From the NCBI GenBank assembly GCA_017520365.1, contig JAFXFQ010000215.1, forward strand, positions 1-8,926: DNA of 8,926 bases. Reading direction: 5' to 3'. The notes beneath the pieces are model-generated. The model saw only the letters and a program-made list of their open reading frames with translations, was not told where the DNA came from and ran no database searches. A program made the position numbers and the translations under genes. Of the stretch, positions 1 through 6,345 are shown piece by piece; positions within the stretch are counted from its first letter, which is position 1, and every line of letters starts with the position of its first letter. Origin of the DNA: Clostridia bacterium (GTDB lineage: Bacteria; Bacillota; Clostridia; Oscillospirales; CAG-272).

Positions 1-253
1 GGACACGGAGAGCTACGAGGATGCGCTCCCCGAGGATACCGAGATCAGAAGAGCCCCCGGCGGAGCATATGTGTGCACCGGCAAGTGGCTTGAAAAGCTT
101 TGCGGACGAATCAACTTTGACGACCGCGAATCTCTTATGTATTTCCAGAAATCTCTTAACGACGGCGGTATCATCGAAAAGCTCCGCGCTGCAGGCTGCG
201 GCGAGGGCGACACCGTCAAAATGTTCGATATCGAATTTGATTTTGTTGACTAA
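1..253 (+). CDS. obg: GTPase Obg/CgtA, C-terminal fragment (5' truncated)
   Basis: This is the last 83 codons of an open frame that enters from the left edge (first full codon at base 2) and ends with TAA at 251-253. The visible protein matches the Obg C-terminal (OCT) domain. It has a ligand-like strand (YVCTGKWLEKL), then the conserved run FDDRESLMYFQKSL, a helix ending IIEKLRAAGC, and the closing strand GDTVKMFDIEFDF. Obg is a ribosome-associated GTPase needed for late 50S subunit assembly and linked to (p)ppGpp stress signalling. The glycine-rich Obg fold and the G domain lie outside the window, so GTPase motifs cannot be checked. A hairpin follows the stop codon and rsmF starts 59 bases downstream on the same strand. 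Family assignment is firm from the OCT pattern. Apparent start codons inside the fragment (for example GTG at 71) are internal codons, not true starts. Confidence 0.9.
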   Translation, partial: DTESYEDALPEDTEIRRAPGGAYVCTGKWLEKLCGRINFDDRESLMYFQKSLNDGGIIEKLRAAGCGEGDTVKMFDIEFDFVD

Positions 254-262
254 GCTTTATAT

Positions 263-290
263 GCAAGGGGCTTTTGAAAAAGCCCCTTGC
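263..290 (+). terminator. Hairpin after obg, possible weak terminator or attenuator
   Basis: The arms 263-275 (GCAAGGGGCTTTT) and 278-290 are perfectly complementary over 13 bp. The innermost A-T pairs must open to give a workable loop. The sequence after the stem (ACTTTGTAGG) is a poor U-tract, and the rsmF Shine-Dalgarno site begins only 11 bases further on. I therefore read it as a partial terminator or an mRNA-processing/stability hairpin between two co-directional genes, not a strong stop. No promoter for rsmF is evident in the 59-base gap. Confidence 0.6.
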
Positions 291-300
291 ACTTTGTAGG

Positions 301-307
301 AAAGGAG
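301..307 (+). promoter_or_regulatory. Shine-Dalgarno site fixing the rsmF start
   Basis: AAAGGAG lies 5 bases before ATG 313. It supports that start over an in-frame ATG at 274, which lies inside the obg-rsmF hairpin and lacks a ribosome binding site. Confidence 0.8.
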
Positions 308-312
308 AAAAC

Positions 313-1692
313 ATGAATCTTCCCGAAGAATTCAAAAAGCGGATGAAAGCGCTTCTCGGCGACGATTACGAAGCATTTATCAGCTCCTTTGAAGAAAAGG
401 ACGCTGTTCGCGCTCTCAGAGTCAACACCTTGAAAATGACCGAGGCGGATTTTATCGCCAGTTCGGGTCTTACACTTTCTCCCTTATCCTTTGCAAAGTG
501 CGGATACATTTTCACAGAGGAGAAGGTTGGCGGACACGCCCTTCACCACGCAGGCGCGTTTTACGTTCAGGATCCCGGCGCTATGTGCTCCGTTGCAGCA
601 ATAGATCACGTTATCCGTCCCGATATGCGGGTGCTTGATATTTGCGCTGCCCCCGGCGGAAAATCCTCTCAGCTTTTGACTTATCTCAAGGACGGTCTGC
701 TTGTTTCCAACGAGATAGACAGAAAACGTTGCCGCATTCTCCGCTCAAACCTTGAGCGAATGGGCGCTCAGCGGGTCACTCTGACAAACACCGATGCGAA
801 AAGCCTTGCAGACACCTTCGGCGGTATTTTTGACCTTGTTGTATGCGATGCTCCCTGCTCCGGCGAGGGTATGATGCGAAAATACGACGAGGCAATAGAT
901 GAGTGGAGCGTTGAAAACGTGCTTATGTGCGCAGAGCGCCAAAAGGAGATACTTGAAAGTGCCGCAGACTGCGTGGCGCCCGACGGTTATCTTCTCTACT
1001 CCACCTGTACCTTCTCTCTTGAAGAAAATGAAATGACGGTGGACAGCTTTCTGACCCGCCACACTGATTTCAGCATCGTTCCCGTAAGAGCCGAAGCCAA
1101 GGCGGCTACGGCAGACGGAGTGAGCTTTGAAGGCGCTGCTCACGAAATGAATGAGTGCCGCCGCTTTTATCCTCACATTTCCGACGGCGAGGGTCAGTTT
1201 CTCTGTCTTATGAAAAGGGATACAGGTGCAGAGGTTTACGTGCCCAAAAAGAAGAAAAAAACAAAGGAAAAGCCTGCCTCACCCCTTTCAAAGGAGGAAA
1301 AGCAGGCAGTAGAAAGATTCTTTGCCGATAATATCTATGATTTCACTTACCACAGCTTTGAAAAGATCGGAGACACGATAATGATGTCGGATGATCTTCT
1401 CCGCCATCCCGCTGAGGTCGTCGCAGGAGTTGCCGTTGGCAGTGTGATCAAGGGCAGACTTGAGCCCCACCATCACCTTTTCTCGGCCTTGGGACAGGAT
1501 TTCAAAAGAAAGATCTGCCTTTCCTCAGATTCTGCCGAGGCAAGAGCATACCTTTCGGGCGAGGTCATAGACACAGACGAAAAGAACGGCTGGTGCGCCG
1601 TTTTAATTGACGGATGTCCCGTCGGCGGCGGCAAGGCCGTTGACGGAAAGGTGAAAAACCATTATCCCAAGGGACTCAGATTGATAAAATAA
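313..1692 (+). CDS. rsmF: RsmF/NOL1-NOP2-Sun family rRNA (cytosine-C5) methyltransferase
   Basis: This 459-residue enzyme is predicted to transfer a methyl group from S-adenosylmethionine to C5 of a cytosine, most likely in 16S rRNA. The SAM-binding motif I is LDICAAPGGKSSQ (about residues 108-120). The two catalytic cysteines of the family are visible: the PC motif in CDAPCSGEGMMRK (Cys182) and the TC motif in YSTCTFSLEENE (Cys232). After the Rossmann domain comes a lysine-rich linker (about 311-320), then a C-terminal PUA-like RNA-binding region typical of the longer RsmF/YebU-type proteins, ending KNHYPKGLR. The ATG at 313 is chosen for its AAAGGAG site. Length is normal for RsmF and well above the minimal NSUN core. 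It follows obg in the same direction and converges on rluD. RsmB is the alternative subfamily, but RsmB carries an N-terminal NusB-like domain that is absent here. The exact target base cannot be read from sequence. Confidence 0.9.
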   Translation: MNLPEEFKKRMKALLGDDYEAFISSFEEKDAVRALRVNTLKMTEADFIASSGLTLSPLSFAKCGYIFTEEKVGGHALHHAGAFYVQDPGAMCSVAAIDHVIRPDMRVLDICAAPGGKSSQLLTYLKDGLLVSNEIDRKRCRILRSNLERMGAQRVTLTNTDAKSLADTFGGIFDLVVCDAPCSGEGMMRKYDEAIDEWSVENVLMCAERQKEILESAADCVAPDGYLLYSTCTFSLEENEMTVDSFLTRHTDFSIVPVRAEAKAATADGVSFEGAAHEMNECRRFYPHISDGEGQFLCLMKRDTGAEVYVPKKKKKTKEKPASPLSKEEKQAVERFFADNIYDFTYHSFEKIGDTIMMSDDLLRHPAEVVAGVAVGSVIKGRLEPHHHLFSALGQDFKRKICLSSDSAEARAYLSGEVIDTDEKNGWCAVLIDGCPVGGGKAVDGKVKNHYPKGLRLIK

Positions 1693-1714
1693 TAATATTT
1701 ACCATCCCAAACAT

Positions 1715-1760
1715 AAAACAAAGGTGCTGTCGCAATCAATAGCGACAGCACCTTTGTTTT
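1715..1760. terminator. Bidirectional intrinsic terminator between convergent rsmF and rluD
   Basis: The arms 1715-1733 and 1742-1760 form a perfect 19-bp inverted repeat around an 8-base loop (1734-1741). The core is GC-rich (GGTGCTGTCGC). An A-run at the left base and a T-run at the right base give a U-tract on either strand. It fills the 67-base gap between two genes that read toward each other, and its right base touches the rluD TGA stop (1760-1762). It should therefore terminate both transcription units. Confidence 0.93.
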
Positions 1761-2698
1761 CAATTAACCCCGCGTCTCAAAAGCTCAAGTGCATCCTCGA
1801 AGTTTTTTGGGAGCGCTGCTTTTACCGTCACTCTTTCTCCCGTTCTCGGGTGAAGGAAGGTCAGCTCTCCTGCGTGGAGCATCTGCCCCTTGAAAAGTGA
1901 GGGATGATGCTTTTCAAACTGTGTGGGCCTGCCGTAGACAGGGTCTCCCACGATGGGGTGGCCTATATGAGCCATATGGACTCTGATCTGGTGGGTCCTG
2001 CCCGTTTCCAGCCGCATTCTTGCAAATGTATACTGAGAAAGCTCCTCCACGGCTTCGTAGTGGGTGATCGCTTCTCTGCCGCCTTTCACCACTGCCATTT
2101 TCTGTCTGTCCGAGGGGTGGCGGGCAATGGGTGCATCAACGGTACCGCTTTCATCAAGATGTCCGCAAACGACTGCATAATATACTCTTGAAAGCGTATG
2201 GTCCTCAAGCTGAGCAGCAAGGGCCAGGTGGGCTGTATTATTCTTTGCCACAGCCAGAAGTCCGCTTGTGTCTCTGTCTATTCTGTGGACGATGCCGGGG
2301 CGGATAACCCCGTTGATATCGGACAGGCTATCCTTGCAATAATACATTATTGCATTCACCAGAGTGCCGCTTGCGTGACCGGGAGCAGGGTGAACCACCA
2401 TACCCTGGGGCTTGTTTATCACCACAACGTCCTCGTCCTCGTATACGATATCCAGGGGGATATCCTCGGGCTCTACCCGGCAAAGCTCGGCCTCGGGAAG
2501 GGTTATCTCAAAAATGTCGCCCTTTGCGGTCTTATAGCTTTTTGTGCAGTTCTTACCGTTTACAGAAACGGCGCCCTTCTCTATGAGAGCCGCCGCTGCG
2601 CTTCTGGTAACTCCTGCCGCAACCGAAACGAAAACATCGGCTCTTTTGCCGATGTTTTCATTATCTACGGTAGAATTTATTATATTCTTACTGTTCAT
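1760..2698 (-). CDS. rluD: RluA/RluD family 23S rRNA pseudouridine synthase
   Basis: This 312-residue enzyme is predicted to isomerise uridine to pseudouridine in rRNA; RluD in E. coli modifies 23S helix 69. An S4 RNA-binding domain occupies roughly residues 18-70 (GKRADVFV through SVNGKN). The catalytic domain follows, with entry strand VVVINKPQGMVVHPAPGH (92-109). The family signature is HRIDRDTSGLL (138-148), where Asp141 is the expected catalytic aspartate. The conserved downstream blocks are ETGRTHQIRVHMAHIGHPIVGD (231-252) and LHA. The ATG at 2698 lies inside the 3' end of lspA (11-bp overlap), which implies translational coupling; the Shine-Dalgarno match is weak (AGAGAAAG). The open frame extends further upstream, but those residues are lspA read in another frame and add no family homology. 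It is the last gene of the operon, ended by the bidirectional terminator. RluD is preferred over RluA/RluC because of the S4 domain, the lspA-rluD order and the overall pattern, but target specificity is inferred. Confidence 0.92.
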   Translation of the reverse strand: MNSKNIINSTVDNENIGKRADVFVSVAAGVTRSAAAALIEKGAVSVNGKNCTKSYKTAKGDIFEITLPEAELCRVEPEDIPLDIVYEDEDVVVINKPQGMVVHPAPGHASGTLVNAIMYYCKDSLSDINGVIRPGIVHRIDRDTSGLLAVAKNNTAHLALAAQLEDHTLSRVYYAVVCGHLDESGTVDAPIARHPSDRQKMAVVKGGREAITHYEAVEELSQYTFARMRLETGRTHQIRVHMAHIGHPIVGDPVYGRPTQFEKHHPSLFKGQMLHAGELTFLHPRTGERVTVKAALPKNFEDALELLRRGVN

Positions 2699-3260
2699 TT
2701 TTTTGTTCTTTCTCTTGGAGCTTTGCAGCCTTTTTCTCCTTTTCCGCCTTTGCCTCCTTGGGAAATTCCACAAAAAGGAGATAGCAGATGAGAACTGCAC
2801 ATCCAACTGTTATAAAGCAATCCGCAATGTTGAATACGGGGAAATCTGCAAGAGTTATTGAAAAGCCGCCCTCAAAGCTTACCTCCGGATAGCAGAAGAA
2901 CTCGACGTCTATAAAATCCACAACGCCGGGTCTGAAGATACGGTCTATCATGTTGCCGATGCCTCCGCCAAGGATCAGTGCAAGGGTGGTTTTCACAAAC
3001 ATACTCTCAGGCTTTTCCTTCCACAAATAGAAGAAAATAGCAGCTATGGCAACGACTGACACGACCATAAACACCCATCTTTGGTCTGCCAGCATACCAA
3101 AGGCAGCGCCCTTATTTTCAAGATAGGTAAAGGTGAGTACGTTCTTTATGACCTCTATGATCTCGCCCTCGGCAATAGTATTTATAACTATAAGCTTTGA
3201 CACCTGATCAAGAACGACCGCCGCGGTGCAAAGTAAAAAACAGTACAGCACGTGAATCAA
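2688..3260 (-). CDS. lspA: Lipoprotein signal peptidase (signal peptidase II)
   Basis: This 190-residue integral membrane aspartyl protease cleaves prolipoproteins before the lipid-modified cysteine. Four hydrophobic segments are visible (about 4-18, 62-80, 90-102 and 145-165). Family motifs are DQVSK (18-22), ENKGAAFG (48-55), GGGIGNMIDR (98-107), VVDFIDVEFF and FNIADCFITVG (143-153). Asp106 and Asp147 correspond to the catalytic dyad known from E. coli (Asp114 and Asp141). The chosen start is TTG at 3260, with AAGGAG four bases upstream (3265-3270) and a TTGA overlap with the divIVA stop. GTG at 3251 is the alternative but sits 13 bases from that site. The protein is longer than the usual 150-165 residues because of an insertion around 123-140 and a lysine/glutamate-rich cytoplasmic tail from about 168 on. 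Part of that tail overlaps the rluD start. Function is secure. Confidence 0.95.
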   Translation of the reverse strand: MIHVLYCFLLCTAAVVLDQVSKLIVINTIAEGEIIEVIKNVLTFTYLENKGAAFGMLADQRWVFMVVSVVAIAAIFFYLWKEKPESMFVKTTLALILGGGIGNMIDRIFRPGVVDFIDVEFFCYPEVSFEGGFSITLADFPVFNIADCFITVGCAVLICYLLFVEFPKEAKAEKEKKAAKLQEKEQKNEQ

Positions 3261-4114
3261 AGCTCTCCTTCGTCAGAGTTTGCAAAATCAGAAAGGAACT
3301 TGAAATAATCACTTTCGCTGATATTCTCTGCCTCTACGTCCTTGACCTCAGGAGCATCAAAGGATATCTCCTCATCCTCTGTCTCCTCCTCGCTGTCATC
3401 AAAGAGGCCAAAGGATATATCCGCCTCATCCTCTTCAACGAAAGCTATCTGACCCATATCGGGAGCAGGCTCCTCCTCAGACTCGAAGACTATCTCTCCA
3501 TCTTCCGTGAACTCCACAGCGCCGTCAAGAACAAAGCCCTCTGCAGCCTGCTCTGCCTCCTCCATCTCAGCAAAGATGGATTCCTCGGGATACTCCACAA
3601 ACTCAGGCACGCTGCACTCGGGCTCACCGTGCTCCTCAAAGGTATCCACAGCCTCGGCAACAGCGGAATAGTCGGGTTCATATTCATAATCCTCTGCGAC
3701 CTGAGCCAGCGTATCTATCATTTCGATATGAGATGAATAGAGGCTGAAAAGTGCTTCCTTGAAGGAGGCGACCTCTGCCTTCATAAGCTCCACGGTATCC
3801 ATTCTGGAGGCGATCTCCATATCAAGCTCTGATATGATCTCTCCGCAGCTCTCTCTTGCGTTTTCAAGAAGGTCGGCACTGCGGTCCTTTGCATCGGATA
3901 TCATATAAGCCGCCGCTCTCTTGGAATCTGCGATATTCTGCTTGAGGGCGTTTTCCGTATCGGAAAAACGGCGGATAAGACGCTTCGCCGTTGCAAGCTT
4001 CTGCTCAAGCTCAGTATTAAGAGACTGAAGACGAGCATACTTGGCCTGAAGGTCCTCTACGTACGCATCTACCTCTTCCGTATTGTAGCCTTTTTTAGCT
4101 ATTGAAAATTCCAT
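3257..4114 (-). CDS. divIVA: DivIVA domain protein with long acidic C-terminal tail
   Basis: This 285-residue protein belongs to the DivIVA/GpsB family, which binds negatively curved membrane at septa and poles and recruits division or cell-wall partners. The N-terminal membrane-binding domain shows the family pattern F-x5-GYN-x2-EVDAYVEDL (residues 3-22). A long coiled coil follows to about 140, rich in Lys, Glu and Ala heptads. From about 141 to the end the protein is strongly acidic and low in complexity, with many EEE/EDE runs. It includes two similar short pieces, DISFGLFDD (232-240) and EISFDAP (249-255), and a more hydrophobic close, SDYFKFLSDFANS (268-280). The ATG at 4114 has a modest GAGAGG site 8 bases upstream. 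It lies 36 bp after ylmH and overlaps lspA by 4 bp. Family membership is firm from the N-terminus. Whether it acts as a DivIVA scaffold or has a specialised role is unknown, and the tail is unlike the short C-terminus of B. subtilis DivIVA. Confidence 0.87.
   Translation of the reverse strand: MEFSIAKKGYNTEEVDAYVEDLQAKYARLQSLNTELEQKLATAKRLIRRFSDTENALKQNIADSKRAAAYMISDAKDRSADLLENARESCGEIISELDMEIASRMDTVELMKAEVASFKEALFSLYSSHIEMIDTLAQVAEDYEYEPDYSAVAEAVDTFEEHGEPECSVPEFVEYPEESIFAEMEEAEQAAEGFVLDGAVEFTEDGEIVFESEEEPAPDMGQIAFVEEDEADISFGLFDDSEEETEDEEISFDAPEVKDVEAENISESDYFKFLSDFANSDEGEL
3265..3270 (-). promoter_or_regulatory. Shine-Dalgarno site deciding the TTG start of lspA
   Basis: On the - strand this reads AAGGAG, four bases before TTG 3260-3258. 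It lies within the last codons of divIVA, so lspA translation should be coupled to divIVA termination through the shared TTGA. Confidence 0.65.
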
Positions 4115-4150
4115 ATCCTTTGCCTCTCTGTCGCTTTGATTACGGGACTC

Positions 4151-5017
4151 TCAGACGTATTTTCTTGCCAGAAGTCTGAGTCTTTGGCGGCGGGTCTCTC
4201 CCCCGTCACCGTCTATTATAAATTTTCCGAATCCGCGCACGGAGATGATATCCCCGCCCTTTATCTGCAGATCCGTTTCTTTTTTTGTGAAATAATTGAC
4301 ATCTACCATGCCCTTGGAAACCAGCTGCGCGGCCTCATCTCTTGAGACGTTGCAAAGAGCTCTCACCACTCCGTCAAGTCTCAGAGATGCCACTGTTGTG
4401 CATATCTCCTCAAATCTGACTACAGGCGCAAAATCTCGGTCGACGGGAAACATCTCGCTTTTTAAGCTTTCTCTTCCCGCGCTCCTGAGCTCCGCCGTGA
4501 TAAGTGTTGCCGCAGTTTCCTCGCAAAAGACCACTGCATATCCGTCACAGATGCATATATCTCCTATGACACTTCTTTTAAGTCCAAGGGCCATAAGAGA
4601 ACCAAGATAGTCTCTGTGGTTGGGGGCATCGCGAAAGCCACCCGGGCAGAGCTTGACTGCGCAAAGAAAATCCGTAAGGAGAGACTCCATTCCCGAAAAG
4701 GTAAGCAGGTCGATAAAATACCTTTCCCTTTCCTCTGAAAAGACGGAAATGCCCCGGGGATAATCCCCTTCAAGCCACGCAGGCAAAAACACAGCCTTTC
4801 GGCGCTGGGCGCCCACAAAGCCGCCCCAGAAAAACAGGCGATGTGCGACTCCTCTTCTTTCCAACTCGGCATAGATGAGGGCCTGCTCTCTCGGGGTCAA
4901 AAAAGACAGTGCGGCCGCAGAATCCTCTGTGCGGGCGGAAAGCTCCGCCGCTCTCGAGATCAGCAGCCGCTCTTCATCTGTGCAGAGAAACGCCCCTGCA
5001 TTTTCTTTTTTATTCAT
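4151..5017 (-). CDS. ylmH: YlmH-family S4-domain RNA-binding protein
   Basis: This 288-residue protein has a conserved N-terminal domain of the YlmH family. It includes the block HRDYLGSLMALGLKRSVIGDI (134-154) followed by DGYAVVFCEETAA. A C-terminal S4 RNA-binding domain spans about 211-268 (SLRLDGVVRALCNVSRDEAAQLV, then IKGGDIISVRGFGKFII). The end is basic (RRQRLRLLARKYV). In B. subtilis, YlmH binds the large ribosomal subunit and has been reported to take part in ribosome-associated quality control alongside the related S4 protein RqcP; this is family knowledge, not visible here. The ATG at 5017 has no clear Shine-Dalgarno site, and a hairpin ends 15 bases upstream of it. The next in-frame codons upstream offer no ATG/GTG/TTG before a TGA. 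It sits between sepF and divIVA as in many Firmicutes. Identity is secure; its link to division is only positional. Confidence 0.92.
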   Translation of the reverse strand: MNKKENAGAFLCTDEERLLISRAAELSARTEDSAAALSFLTPREQALIYAELERRGVAHRLFFWGGFVGAQRRKAVFLPAWLEGDYPRGISVFSEERERYFIDLLTFSGMESLLTDFLCAVKLCPGGFRDAPNHRDYLGSLMALGLKRSVIGDICICDGYAVVFCEETAATLITAELRSAGRESLKSEMFPVDRDFAPVVRFEEICTTVASLRLDGVVRALCNVSRDEAAQLVSKGMVDVNYFTKKETDLQIKGGDIISVRGFGKFIIDGDGGETRRQRLRLLARKYV

Positions 5018-5032
5018 CAGTCTGCCAAACGA

Positions 5033-5064
5033 GATTCCGCCTCACAGCGTGGCGAGGCGGAGTC
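5033..5064. repeat. Inverted repeat (hairpin) in the sepF-ylmH gap
   Basis: The arms 5033-5043 (GATTCCGCCTC) and 5054-5064 (GAGGCGGAGTC) pair over 11 bp with one G-T wobble around a 10-base loop. On the + strand it is followed by CTTTT (5064-5068), so it resembles an intrinsic terminator pointing against the operon. On the - strand, the coding direction, the bases after the stem (TCTCGTTTGG) are not a convincing U-tract. It may therefore act as a partial terminator or as an mRNA processing/stability element between sepF and ylmH. It is the only substantial structure in the 62-base gap, and no convincing -10/-35 promoter is present there. Confidence 0.65.
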
Positions 5065-5079
5065 TTTTCATTATTCAGA

Positions 5080-5583
5080 TCAATACTCGCCGAAATCGTC
5101 GATAGAAGGTACGGTCTCGGGTGCGGGCTCAGCGGCTCTTCTGGAGGTGAGCTTAGCATCGCCTACGTTAACGTTGCTGGGTGTGATTACATATGCGTTG
5201 GACGCGATCTTCTTAAGAGATCCGTCGATAGAATATGCCACGCCGGAAAGGAAGTCGATAAGACGGCGTGCTGTTTCCTTATTTGTGTTTTCAAGGTTGA
5301 GAACAACGGTTCTTCTGGAGATAAGATGATCTGCGATCTGAGCCACGCTTTCGAAGCTCTCGGGCTTTACGACCTTCATCTCAAGAGCGCTTCCGGAGGA
5401 GCCGGAAAGGCTGATGCCTGTGCTCATGGGAGCTGCCATGCCTGCGTCTGCCTCATCACCCTCTTCATATGTACCGAAGGTGTCAGCATAGTAGCCGTCA
5501 TCTGCATATGCATCATCATACTCGTTCTGCTCAGGTGCTGTTGTTCCTGCCATTCTCTTTTTGATATTATCTACGATTCCCAT
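5080..5583 (-). CDS. sepF: Cell division protein SepF
   Basis: This 167-residue protein is predicted to tether FtsZ filaments to the membrane and to shape septum growth, complementing or replacing FtsA. The N-terminus MGIVDNIKKRM fits the amphipathic membrane-binding helix of SepF. A flexible acidic and tyrosine/glycine-rich linker follows (about 18-65). The SepF core (about 70-140) shows VVKPESFESVAQIADHLIS, then VVLNLENTNKETARRLIDFL and SGVAYSIDGSLKKIASNAYVI. A proline/acidic tail ends the protein. Two ATGs are possible, at 5589 and 5583. GGAGG (5593-5597) is 3 bases from the first and 9 from the second. I choose the second because of spacing and because MG-x2-D is usual at the SepF start; the alternative adds only Met-Lys. 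It lies just downstream of yggS and upstream of ylmH, the classic order. Identity is secure. Confidence 0.93.
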   Translation of the reverse strand: MGIVDNIKKRMAGTTAPEQNEYDDAYADDGYYADTFGTYEEGDEADAGMAAPMSTGISLSGSSGSALEMKVVKPESFESVAQIADHLISRRTVVLNLENTNKETARRLIDFLSGVAYSIDGSLKKIASNAYVITPSNVNVGDAKLTSRRAAEPAPETVPSIDDFGEY

Positions 5584-5592
5584 TTTCATGTT

Positions 5593-5597
5593 CCTCC
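5593..5597 (-). promoter_or_regulatory. Shine-Dalgarno site of sepF
   Basis: The - strand reads GGAGG, 9 bases before ATG 5583 and 3 bases before ATG 5589. The spacing favours 5583. It lies in the 25- to 31-base gap after the yggS stop codon. Confidence 0.7.
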
Positions 5598-5614
5598 AAT
5601 TTTGATTTCAATTT

Positions 5615-6337
5615 TTATTTTGTAGGGTATATTCTTCTTCCGAATATAGAGCTGCCCACGCGCACCATTGTTGCGCCCTCTTCTATGGCGGCTTCAAAGC
5701 TGTCGCTCATACCCATAGATAAAACAGTCTCTATTTTATTATGCCCTTTATTTCGGAAAAAGTCAAGATATATCGCATATGTTTTCTCAAAATATTTTTT
5801 ATATTCGTCCTTGGTCTCGCATACGGGAGCCATTGTCATAAGGCCGCAAAGCTCTATTCCCTTTATCTCACAAAGGGCCGAAACAAACTCGCCGCACTGC
5901 TCCGGAAGAACGCCGCTTTTATTCTCCTCGCAACCTATATTGACCTCACAAAGGACCTTTGTGGTAACTCCCGCCTCAATGCTTCTCTTGGCTATCTCTT
6001 CGGCAAGACGAAGGGAGTCCACAGACTGGATCATATCCACCTTTCCGACAATGCTTTTGACTTTATTGGTCTGTAGATGGCCAATGAGGTGGAGGGGGAC
6101 CGTGTTTTTGATATCCTCATATTTTGAGAGGAGCTCCTGAACCTTATTTTCTCCCACGGCGGGAAGCCCCAGCTCTCTTATTGCGAAAAGTATCTCCTCT
6201 GCGGGCACAGTCTTTGTGGCAGCAAGGAGAGTGACCTCTCCGCCTGCGTTTCTTCTTGCCTTGGCTGCCTCTATTTTTTCCATTACGATCTCGTAATTTT
6301 CTCGTATGATCTGTTCTCTGAGCTTATCCATTGTCAT
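5615..6337 (-). CDS. yggS: YggS/YlmE/PROSC family pyridoxal phosphate-binding protein
   Basis: This 240-residue single-domain protein has the fold-type III PLP-barrel pattern. Lys42 in LLAATKTVP is the expected Schiff-base lysine. Other family blocks are GENKVQEL (62-69), HLIGHLQTNKVK (83-94), VNIGCEENKSG (132-142), GLMTMAP (165-171) and LSMGMSDSFEAAIEEGATMVRVGSSIFG (206-233), which holds the phosphate-binding residues. Members have no established catalytic activity and help control vitamin B6 and amino/keto acid balance. The gene commonly stands next to sepF, as here. The start is ATG 6337; ATG 6331 (third codon) is possible. There is no good Shine-Dalgarno site, and the start is 8 bases after the stop of the upstream gene, so translation probably depends on coupling. 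Length and motifs are typical and nothing is missing. Confidence 0.94.
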   Translation of the reverse strand: MTMDKLREQIIRENYEIVMEKIEAAKARRNAGGEVTLLAATKTVPAEEILFAIRELGLPAVGENKVQELLSKYEDIKNTVPLHLIGHLQTNKVKSIVGKVDMIQSVDSLRLAEEIAKRSIEAGVTTKVLCEVNIGCEENKSGVLPEQCGEFVSALCEIKGIELCGLMTMAPVCETKDEYKKYFEKTYAIYLDFFRNKGHNKIETVLSMGMSDSFEAAIEEGATMVRVGSSIFGRRIYPTK

Positions 6338-6345
6338 ATAGAGGA

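Noticed and set aside
274..312. Upstream in-frame ATG extending rsmF by 13 residues
   Set aside because: It falls within the obg-rsmF hairpin, lacks a Shine-Dalgarno site, and the added residues do not resemble the family; ATG 313 has AAAGGAG at ideal spacing.
745..1176. - strand open frame of about 143 codons inside rsmF
   Set aside because: It overlaps the catalytic core of rsmF on the other strand and looks like a codon-bias shadow.
2198..2791. Long + strand open frame (about 197 codons) opposite rluD and the lspA end
   Set aside because: It is the complement of conserved rluD codons; the translation shows no domain and no start signal.
2699..2806. Upstream in-frame extension of rluD by 36 residues
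   Set aside because: The residues are basic low-complexity output of the lspA 3' end in another frame and precede the normal RluD N-terminus.
5065..5100. Possible internal promoter for ylmH (TTGATC-like box on the - strand near 5080-5090)
   Set aside because: No matching -10 box at proper spacing; the bases belong mostly to the sepF 3' end.
4909..5625. Long + strand open frame (about 238 codons) across ylmH, the gap and sepF
   Set aside because: It is antisense to two well-supported genes, its product is Cys/Leu/Ser-rich without family pattern, and it has no ribosome binding site.
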